Assembly: GCA_902524945.1 (NCBI GenBank)
Contig: CABZFF010000001.1
Coordinates: 1 to 64,000 of the forward strand
DNA length: 64,000 bases
Source of the DNA: an uncultured Pelagibacteraceae bacterium
GTDB taxonomy: Bacteria > Pseudomonadota > Alphaproteobacteria > Pelagibacterales > Pelagibacteraceae
Direction of reading: 5' to 3'
Shown here: positions 58,931 through 64,000 of the stretch, one piece after another
How the letters are laid out: the number at the start of each line of letters is the position of its first letter
Position numbering within the stretch: the first letter of the stretch is position 1
The notes under the pieces: model-generated
Told to the model about the DNA's origin: nothing
Seen by the model: only the letters and a program-made list of their open reading frames with translations
Database searches by the model: none
Translations under genes and position numbers: made by a program

Positions 58931-60670
58931 TTAATTTAAACTTGCTTCTTTAGTGATTTTTTCATCTGTTTTAAAAACAGTAACAGGGTCTTCCAGACCC
59001 GCGTCTGAGCAAAGAGGTTCAACACCTACTCCCTTTCTTGGGTATTTTGAAACTATTAACTTATATTCCTGAATGATATTTTTTAATTCAGTTTTTGTTA
59101 GATCATTAATATATTTACACTTTCCAATGCCAGATGGAACTGGAATAGCTAAATTGCCACCTCTTTTTTGCAAAATTTTATCAAATCCTTGATTCATACA
59201 TTTTTCGTCTAATAAAATGTCATGCCACAAACTTAATTCGTATTCACTAAATAACTTAAAAATTCTATGCAAATCTTTTTCACTAATCCATCCTCTTTTA
59301 TAAGACATAAAAGAACTTAAATTCATTTCAACACTTATTGCATGTCCGTGAAGTAATCCTGCTTTAAGTTCAAAGTTTGCACTCAAACCATGACCAAAAG
59401 CATGATCTCTAATACTATGAACTTCATGTAAATTATCATATTCGCTCTCAACATAACTTTTCAAAGACAATCCAATTATTTTTTTTGATTTTGAGACGAT
59501 TTCATCTTGATGATTGCAATTAATTGTACCAAAATGAGTTTTCATTAAATCACGTCCAGTGTCTTCTAGTAAATTAAAAAGTTCTGCGTCTCTAATTACT
59601 GCCATTTTATGTATTTCAGCAATTCCATGTCGGACCCAAGAAGTTTTTAAACTTTTGAAAAATGAACGATCAGATATATTAAGCACTGGAGCATGAAAAG
59701 AACCTAAAAGATTTTTAAATCCACCAGCATCACAACACGACCTTGGACTTGGTCCACTGTCTATTGCGCTTACAACAGATGTTGACAACATTATATATGG
59801 TGTGCTTCTATGATAAATAGATGCAGCAAAAGCTCCTATATCTCCAATAACCCCTCCTCCAATTATCAGTATAGGTTCGTTTCTATTTACGCCTAATCTT
59901 CTAAAATCTTCAACTATTTTTTCAACATTTTTTATATGCTTATCAACTTCCATGGCCCTATAAATCAGTTTTTCTAAAATAATTTCATTATGATAAAAAT
60001 AATTATCAATTTCTTGTCCATAATTTTCCTCAATATTTTGGTCTACCAAACAAATACATCTTCCAAATGATTTGTAATTATCTCTTAAGAGAGGATTTTT
60101 AATATTTAATGTGTTCTCTTCTACCTTAATTGATGTAAAAGTACTTAAGTTCATGGTTGCTTCTATCTGTTGATAATCATTTGAGCTAACAACGTGACCA
60201 CTTGAATTTCTATAACTAGAAGTTGGATATAAAGCTAAAGGATTTTTTTTCTCATAATCTAAAGTAAGTTGCTTGTAAAATAAATGTTTTGAACTGCTTA
60301 ATAAATTTGAAATCAATTTTGCTTTTCCAAATTTTGTATTGCTAATTTTCGAGGATAGAAATTTTAATTCTTTTGATAAATGCTCATTAAAAGGCAAAAC
60401 GAGACAAGAAAGCTCAAGAATAAACCTTTCGGTAGATAAGTTTAAAGAAGTTTTTAGCACTCTCAAATGAGGCAAAGCCGAGATAGCATCTAATTTCAAG
60501 AATTCATTTGATATTTTGGAGTCATACGGATTTATCTCCGTCAAATTTATTAATAAACTTTCAAAATAATTATTATTTGCAAAATCCTCAATTAAATTTT
60601 GACTATTTAAATAATCTTTATTATTCAAAATAAAGTGCTTAGAAAAATTATCAATTTTTTTAAAAATCAT
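58931..60670 (-). CDS. Sugar-phosphate cyclase (3-dehydroquinate synthase superfamily; EEVS/DDGS-like) with N-terminal extension, islet gene 1
   Basis: The C-terminal 380 residues have the dehydroquinate-synthase fold: NAD motif 'EPILIIGGGVIGDIGAFAASIYHRSTPYIMLSTSVVSAID', 'GGFKNLLGSFHAP', metal ligands in 'VRHGIAEIHKMAVIRDAELF', 'RDHAFGHGLSANFEL' and 'LLHGHAISVEM'. The lysine-bearing 'GGKTG' loop of true DHQ synthases is replaced by 'SGPSPRSCCDAG', so the substrate is probably not DAHP; a sedoheptulose-7-phosphate cyclase making a C7 cyclitol is more likely. About 180 N-terminal residues match nothing I recognise. The track's TTG start at 60703 is replaced by ATG 60670. Confidence 0.75.
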   Translation of the reverse strand: MIFKKIDNFSKHFILNNKDYLNSQNLIEDFANNNYFESLLINLTEINPYDSKISNEFLKLDAISALPHLRVLKTSLNLSTERFILELSCLVLPFNEHLSKELKFLSSKISNTKFGKAKLISNLLSSSKHLFYKQLTLDYEKKNPLALYPTSSYRNSSGHVVSSNDYQQIEATMNLSTFTSIKVEENTLNIKNPLLRDNYKSFGRCICLVDQNIEENYGQEIDNYFYHNEIILEKLIYRAMEVDKHIKNVEKIVEDFRRLGVNRNEPILIIGGGVIGDIGAFAASIYHRSTPYIMLSTSVVSAIDSGPSPRSCCDAGGFKNLLGSFHAPVLNISDRSFFKSLKTSWVRHGIAEIHKMAVIRDAELFNLLEDTGRDLMKTHFGTINCNHQDEIVSKSKKIIGLSLKSYVESEYDNLHEVHSIRDHAFGHGLSANFELKAGLLHGHAISVEMNLSSFMSYKRGWISEKDLHRIFKLFSEYELSLWHDILLDEKCMNQGFDKILQKRGGNLAIPVPSGIGKCKYINDLTKTELKNIIQEYKLIVSKYPRKGVGVEPLCSDAGLEDPVTVFKTDEKITKEASLN

Positions 60671-60749
60671 AATCCTAAGTAAAATAATTCTGCATTGAGT
60701 CAAACTGCACTGTGTCTCATGGTGTGTTTTTGGTATTAAATCTTAAGTT

Positions 60750-60774
60750 ATCTTCTAGTCTATCCACTAGTTTG
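60750..60774 (+). repeat. Islet-end motif, outer side (ATCTTCTAGT...CTAGTTTG)
   Basis: Shares ATCTTCTAGT and CTAGTTTG with 57898-57921 in the same orientation, with a one-base difference in spacing. It lies about 120 bp inside the outer 43-bp repeat; the partner lies about 80 bp inside the tRNA copy. Confidence 0.4.
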
Positions 60775-60847
60775 CGCAAATTAATTTGCCTTGATTTCTA
60801 ATATTAATTGCATGGATAAATAAAAAATTTAGGATTGATAATGTTTT

Positions 60848-60877
60848 GAGACTACCTGAGACTAACAGAGACTATTG
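60848..60877 (+). repeat. Three tandem 10-bp repeats (GAGACTAnnn x3)
   Basis: GAGACTACCT, GAGACTAACA and GAGACTATTG follow each other with an exact 10-bp period, one DNA helical turn, 17 bp from the 43-bp repeat. Helically phased direct repeats beside an attachment core are what arm-type binding sites of tyrosine recombinases look like. Confidence 0.6.
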
Positions 60878-60894
60878 AATTTATGAGTCCCTAA

Positions 60895-60937
60895 GATTTT
60901 AAGTCCTTTGTGTCTACCAATTTCACCACGAGGGCAC
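60895..60937 (-). repeat. Direct repeat copy 2: lone 5' fragment of tRNA-Leu
   Basis: 43 bp identical to the 5' part of tRNA-Leu at 57775-57817. Nothing of the variable arm, T-arm or 3' end follows, so it cannot make a functional tRNA. It most likely marks the original 5' end of the tRNA gene before insertion. Confidence 0.93.
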
Positions 60938-61005
60938 TTTTATTTTTTTCAATATATATATGACATTTATATTATTATTTAAATCTTATAAAGTATATTT
61001 ATCTA

Positions 61006-61959
61006 ATGAAAAAAATCTTATTATACAATTCTGGAGGCGGATTAGGAGATGCAATTCAATTATTTCCATTAATATTAAGTTTGAAGAGTCATTTCAAAAA
61101 AGCAAAATTTTTTTACTTGAGTGCACATGAAAATCACTTCAAGGGTAAATTGAAAGAATATAAAATTGATCTAGAAACTGTTGATCTTGGATTAAAATAT
61201 TTTGGTTTTAGTTGGTGGCATATATTTTTTGTAAGAAAAAGATTCTCTGAAAAAACATTTGGAAAATTTGATTTAATAATTGATTTGCAAACTAAACTAA
61301 GAAATACATTAATATTAAAAAAAATCCCCCATACTTTTTTTTATTCAAAAACATTAAATGGAAGATTTTCAACTAAAAAAATTAAATTATATTCATCTAA
61401 TCATTTGGAAAATTTGAGTTTATTTTTTGAGGAAGATGTAGTTGAATTGAATTTTAAAGTAAACAAGTTATCTAAAGAAATTCTTTCCGAAGCTAAAAGA
61501 TTACTTCCTAATTCCAATTATGTTGGCTTTTCAATAACACAGGGTAATGAATACAGAAAAAAAAGTTGGTCAATTTATAAATTTACTGCTTTGGCTAACA
61601 AAATTCTATCTAAGAAAAAAATTCCAGTTTTTTTCATAGAGAGAAATAGAATCGATTTAATTGAGAAAATTAAAAATCAAGTTCCATCTGCAATATTTCC
61701 GGAATTGAATTCAAAATTAGCAAGTCCTGCTTTGGTTACAGCTTTAGCTTCAAGATTAAATATAGCGGTATCTATTGATAATGGAATTATGCATATGATG
61801 TCTTTAGCAAGTATACCTATGATAGTTTTGTTTGGACCAACTAATTCTGAAAAATTTGCACCAAAAAATAAATTTACAAAAATTTTGGATAGCAAAAAAA
61901 TACATAAAACAAAAAATATAAATTCTATTGAAGTAGACGAGGTTTTAAGTCTTATTTAA
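61006..61959 (+). CDS. Glycosyltransferase family 9 (heptosyltransferase-like)
   Basis: The 317-aa GT-B protein matches ADP-heptose:LPS heptosyltransferase-like enzymes: N-terminal 'KKILLYNSGGGLGDAIQLFPLILSLKSHF', 'FDLIIDLQTKLRNTLILKKI', and the C-terminal donor-binding motif 'VSIDNGIMHMMSLASIPMIVLFGPTNSEKFAP'. It probably adds a sugar to a lipopolysaccharide core or similar glycan. It lies just outside the islet, 68 nt from the outer repeat. Its stop overlaps the convergent CinA-like gene. Confidence 0.85.
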   Translation: MKKILLYNSGGGLGDAIQLFPLILSLKSHFKKAKFFYLSAHENHFKGKLKEYKIDLETVDLGLKYFGFSWWHIFFVRKRFSEKTFGKFDLIIDLQTKLRNTLILKKIPHTFFYSKTLNGRFSTKKIKLYSSNHLENLSLFFEEDVVELNFKVNKLSKEILSEAKRLLPNSNYVGFSITQGNEYRKKSWSIYKFTALANKILSKKKIPVFFIERNRIDLIEKIKNQVPSAIFPELNSKLASPALVTALASRLNIAVSIDNGIMHMMSLASIPMIVLFGPTNSEKFAPKNKFTKILDSKKIHKTKNINSIEVDEVLSLI

Positions 61960-62711
61960 ATATTTAAGATCTTGATTCTTTTAGACCTGATTATTTTCAT
62001 TAAATCTTTATTTACATCGTTTAATTTTTTTTTTGAGGTCGATCTTGAAACGATTGAAACTCCAATCTTTCCTAATCGAAAAAAAGGATAGCTCCCAACA
62101 TCTACAGACTTTATATACTTTTTTTGAATATGTCCTAATTGTTTAGAAATATTACTTTCAACAGTAAAAATATTAATTGTTTTACTGTGAACTTTTAATC
62201 CTTTGACTAAGTATTTTTTACAATTTTCTATCATTGAATTTAAAATTGACGGTACTCCAGGCAAAGATAAAACATTTTTAGTAATAAACCCTGGAGCAGC
62301 GCTAGACGGATTATAAATTAATTTTGCGTTAGCTGGCATTTTTGCCATTTTTTTTCTTCCATCATTAAATTCTCCTTCACCATAATAAGTTTCCAATATT
62401 TTGAAGGCTTCTTTATGATATTTATATTTTAATTTAAAAGCTTTTGAGATGGATGCAGCCGTAATATCATCGTGAGTTGGTCCTATTCCTCCAGTAGTAA
62501 ATACATAATTAAACTTTTTTGAAAGAGATCTTATATTTTCAATTATAATTTTTTCAACGTCAGGTATAATTCTTACCTGCAATACTGCAATTCCACAGCT
62601 TGAGTTTAACCAATTACATAAAAATGATATATTTTTATCTTGTGTTCTACCTGATAAAATTTCATTGCCAATAATTAAAATTGCTGCATTTACTTTTTTT
62701 TTTTTCTTCAT
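61956..62711 (-). CDS. CinA N-terminal/MoaB-type (molybdopterin-binding fold) protein
   Basis: The 251-aa protein has the MoaB/Mog fold seen in COG1058: 'AAILIIGNEILSGRTQDKNISFLCNWL', 'FNYVFTTGGIGPTHDDITAASISKAF' and 'LSLPGVPSILNSMIE'. It lacks the C-terminal PncC (NMN deamidase) domain of full CinA. Members may act as ADP-ribose or nucleotide pyrophosphatases rather than in molybdenum metabolism; the exact role is open. The N-terminus is a run of five lysines. Divergent from sfsA across 16 nt. Confidence 0.85.
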   Translation of the reverse strand: MKKKKKVNAAILIIGNEILSGRTQDKNISFLCNWLNSSCGIAVLQVRIIPDVEKIIIENIRSLSKKFNYVFTTGGIGPTHDDITAASISKAFKLKYKYHKEAFKILETYYGEGEFNDGRKKMAKMPANAKLIYNPSSAAPGFITKNVLSLPGVPSILNSMIENCKKYLVKGLKVHSKTINIFTVESNISKQLGHIQKKYIKSVDVGSYPFFRLGKIGVSIVSRSTSKKKLNDVNKDLMKIIRSKRIKILNI

Positions 62712-62727
62712 AGATTATTAAATATAT

Positions 62728-63423
62728 ATGAATTTTAATAATATATTAATATCAGGTGAATTAATCAAAAGATACAAACGTTTTTTTGTCGATGTTAGAA
62801 CCAAGAAAGAAATTATCACAGCACATTGTCCCAATACCGGCTCTATGATGGGTTTGCTTAAAAAAGGTAATAAAGTTTGGTTAAGTAAGTCTGATAATCC
62901 AAAGAGGAAACTTCAATATACTTTACAAGTCATTGAAGATGCAAATTCTAAGGTTGGTGTAAATACTCATTTAACAAATAAAATTGTTTTAGAAGCTCTA
63001 AATGAACGTAAAATAGAAAATTTTAAAAATTTTTCTGATATTAAACAAGAGGTGAATTTTGGTGAGGGCACAAGATTTGATTTTTTGATAACTGAAAAAA
63101 CAAAAAAATCATTTATAGAGGTTAAAAATGTAACCCTTTCAAGAAATAAATTTATAGCTGAATTCCCAGATGCAGTTACCTCAAGAGGTCAAAAACATAT
63201 TAAAGAACTGCTAAAAGCAAGCAACAAAGGTTACAATGTTTATCTTCTTTATGTAATTCAAAGGGATGATTGTAAAAATTTCAAATTAGCTGAAGATATA
63301 GATCCAGATTATTGCGATTTATTAAAAAAAGCTGTTAAAAGAAAATTAAATGTTCTCTGCTACGATTGTAAATTTTCATCAAAAGGAATAAAACTTAATC
63401 AAAAGATAATGTTCAAAACTTAA
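62728..63423 (+). CDS. sfsA: SfsA family DNA/RNA nuclease (sugar fermentation stimulation protein)
   Basis: The 231-aa product shows the SfsA signature 'LIKRYKRFFVDV', 'TAHCPNTGSMMGLLKKGNKVWLSKSDNPKRKLQYTLQVIED', 'VGVNTHLTNKIV' and the PD-(D/E)xK-like segment 'GEGTRFDFLITEKTKKSFIEVKNVTLSRNKFIAEFPDAVTSRGQKHIKEL'. SfsA in E. coli has nucleic-acid binding or nuclease activity; the name reflects an old sugar phenotype. Followed 15 nt later by map on the same strand, a frequent proteobacterial pair. Confidence 0.93.
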   Translation: MNFNNILISGELIKRYKRFFVDVRTKKEIITAHCPNTGSMMGLLKKGNKVWLSKSDNPKRKLQYTLQVIEDANSKVGVNTHLTNKIVLEALNERKIENFKNFSDIKQEVNFGEGTRFDFLITEKTKKSFIEVKNVTLSRNKFIAEFPDAVTSRGQKHIKELLKASNKGYNVYLLYVIQRDDCKNFKLAEDIDPDYCDLLKKAVKRKLNVLCYDCKFSSKGIKLNQKIMFKT

Positions 63424-63438
63424 TGAATGAAAATTATA

Positions 63439-64000
63439 ATGAATGAAATTTATAAAGAGGCTTTTGAAAAAACTAGACAGGCTGGAGCAATTGCTGCTGG
63501 AGCTCTTGATGAAGTTAATAAAATTATAAAACCAGGGACACGAACTCAGGACATTGATGAATTATGTTATGAATATCTTAATGATCATGGAGCTTACTCT
63601 GCTCCACTATTTTATAGAGGTTTTCCTAAATCTTGTTGTACATCTACAAATCATGTTGTTTGCCACGGAATACCATCTGATAAAATTTTAAAAGAAGGAG
63701 ATATTATAAATGTTGATGTAACTGCCTTAAAAGATGGGTGGCATGGCGATACAAGTAAAACTTTTGAAATAGGAAAAGTATCAATTAAAGCAAAAAAATT
63801 AGTTAATACTACTCATGAGGCTTTAATGAAAGCAATTAAAATTATTAAGGAAGATACTCATTTAGGTGATATCGGTGCAGTTATACAAGATCACGTTGAA
63901 GCTGAGGGGTTTTCAGTAGTACAAGATTTTTGTGGTCATGGGATCGGAAAAAAATTTCATGAAGAACCAAACGTTTTACATTATGGTAAAAAAGGAACAG
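63439..64000 (+). CDS. map: Methionine aminopeptidase type I (3' end cut by window edge)
   Basis: It removes the initiator methionine from nascent proteins. The frame stays open to the window end: 'AGAIAAGALDEVNKIIKPGTRTQDIDEL', 'GFPKSCCTSTNHVVCHGIPSDKILKEGDIINVDVTALKDGWHGDTSKTF' (two metal-binding Asp) and 'FCGHGIGKKFHEEPNVLHYG' (metal His). It is absent from the ORF track because no stop is reached. I chose ATG 63439 (MNEIYKEAFEKTRQ); an in-frame ATG at 63427 would add four residues. Confidence 0.93.
   Translation, partial: MNEIYKEAFEKTRQAGAIAAGALDEVNKIIKPGTRTQDIDELCYEYLNDHGAYSAPLFYRGFPKSCCTSTNHVVCHGIPSDKILKEGDIINVDVTALKDGWHGDTSKTFEIGKVSIKAKKLVNTTHEALMKAIKIIKEDTHLGDIGAVIQDHVEAEGFSVVQDFCGHGIGKKFHEEPNVLHYGKKGT

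Larger units (their letters stand above)
57775..60937. mobile_element. tRNA-Leu-bounded genomic islet carrying a sugar-phosphate cyclase and a glycosyltransferase-like gene
   Basis: Two exact 43-bp copies in the same orientation flank 3.1 kb: one inside the intact tRNA-Leu, the other a lone 5' tRNA fragment. This is the footprint of site-specific insertion at a tRNA gene by a tyrosine recombinase. No integrase lies inside; only two same-strand genes with lipid- or glycan-like chemistry and short flanks with repeat motifs. Either the integrase acted in trans, was lost, or the repeat arose by another recombination route. Confidence 0.75.
60671..61005. other. 335-nt non-coding stretch at the outer end of the islet
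   Basis: It holds no convincing gene. In order it contains an islet-end motif (60750-60774), a 14-bp palindrome GCAAATTAATTTGC (60776-60789) next to TTTGCGCAAA (60771-60780), three GAGACTA repeats (60848-60877), the 43-bp tRNA-Leu fragment (60895-60937), and an AT-only leader to the GT9 gene. It must include the promoter of the cyclase operon on one strand and of the GT9 gene on the other. Confidence 0.7.

Noticed and set aside
60671-60703. TTG start giving MTQCRIILLR at the cyclase N-terminus
   Set aside because: The TTG is part of a TTGACT hexamer and an ATG preceded by AGGATT lies 33 nt downstream; the extra residues have no support.
57818-60894. Hidden integrase or transposase in the islet
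   Set aside because: The two long ORFs account for nearly all the DNA and neither shows the R-H-R-Y pattern of tyrosine recombinases, a serine-recombinase domain, or DDE transposase motifs. No terminal inverted repeats were seen.
60895-60937. Second tRNA-Leu gene
   Set aside because: Only the first 41 nt of the tRNA are present; no variable arm, T-arm or CCA end follows, so it cannot fold as a tRNA.

Overview
The window looks like a chromosome segment of a SAR11-clade marine alphaproteobacterium (Candidatus Pelagibacter or a close relative). The evidence is very AT-rich DNA with intergenic gaps of a few to a few tens of bases, many 1-4 nt gene overlaps, adk inside the ribosomal protein cluster (typical of alphaproteobacteria), a GTTC-N7-GTTC SOS box (the alphaproteobacterial LexA type), and a tiny TPP riboswitch in front of a sodium:solute symporter, the arrangement linked to uptake of a thiamin pyrimidine precursor in SAR11.

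Layout. 1-7.7 kb: end of a lytic transglycosylase, tRNA-Ser, rarD, the riboswitch-controlled symporter (thiV-like), the SOS operon umuDC, and the binding protein and permease of an amino-acid-type ABC importer with no ATPase beside them. 7.7-13.9 kb (minus): MATE exporter, trhO, an O-methyltransferase, and gatCAB for transamidation of mischarged tRNA. 13.9-20.3 kb (plus): ruvX, pyrB, a pyrC-like protein without its HxH metal motif, plsY, topA, ridA. 20.3-26.2 kb: ugd-galU (UDP-glucose and UDP-glucuronate supply), panC, mgtE, lipB, and an RluC-type pseudouridine synthase.

26.2-54.9 kb is one uninterrupted minus-strand block that joins the tRNA-tuf, secE-nusG, L11/L1/L10/L7-L12, rpoBC, str, S10, spc and alpha operons: tRNA-Tyr, tRNA-Gly, tuf, tRNA-Trp, secE, nusG, rplKAJL, rpoBC, rpsLG, fusA, rpsJ through rplO, secY, adk, rpsMK, rpoA, rplQ. 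No rpmD (L30) is present between rpsE and rplO. A hairpin with a T tract sits between rplL and rpoB, and probable internal promoters precede rpsL and rpsM.

54.9-64 kb: a SpoU-type rRNA methyltransferase, tRNA-Thr, an acyltransferase-3 membrane protein, nadK and tRNA-Leu. Next comes a 3.1-kb islet bounded by a 43-bp exact direct repeat of the 5' half of tRNA-Leu. The islet holds two genes, a sugar-phosphate cyclase (3-dehydroquinate synthase superfamily) with a long N-terminal extension and a glycosyltransferase-like protein (DUF6492-like). Beyond it are a GT9 glycosyltransferase, a CinA/MoaB-domain protein, sfsA, and the start of map.

The most notable parts are the tRNA-Leu islet, which looks like a minimal integrase-less element carrying cyclitol/glycan chemistry; the TPP riboswitch, whose predicted transcript start leaves no room for the 5' strand of stem P1; and umuDC, where promoter and SOS operator overlap precisely. 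All calls come from reading the sequence and the ORF track. No database search or folding program was run.
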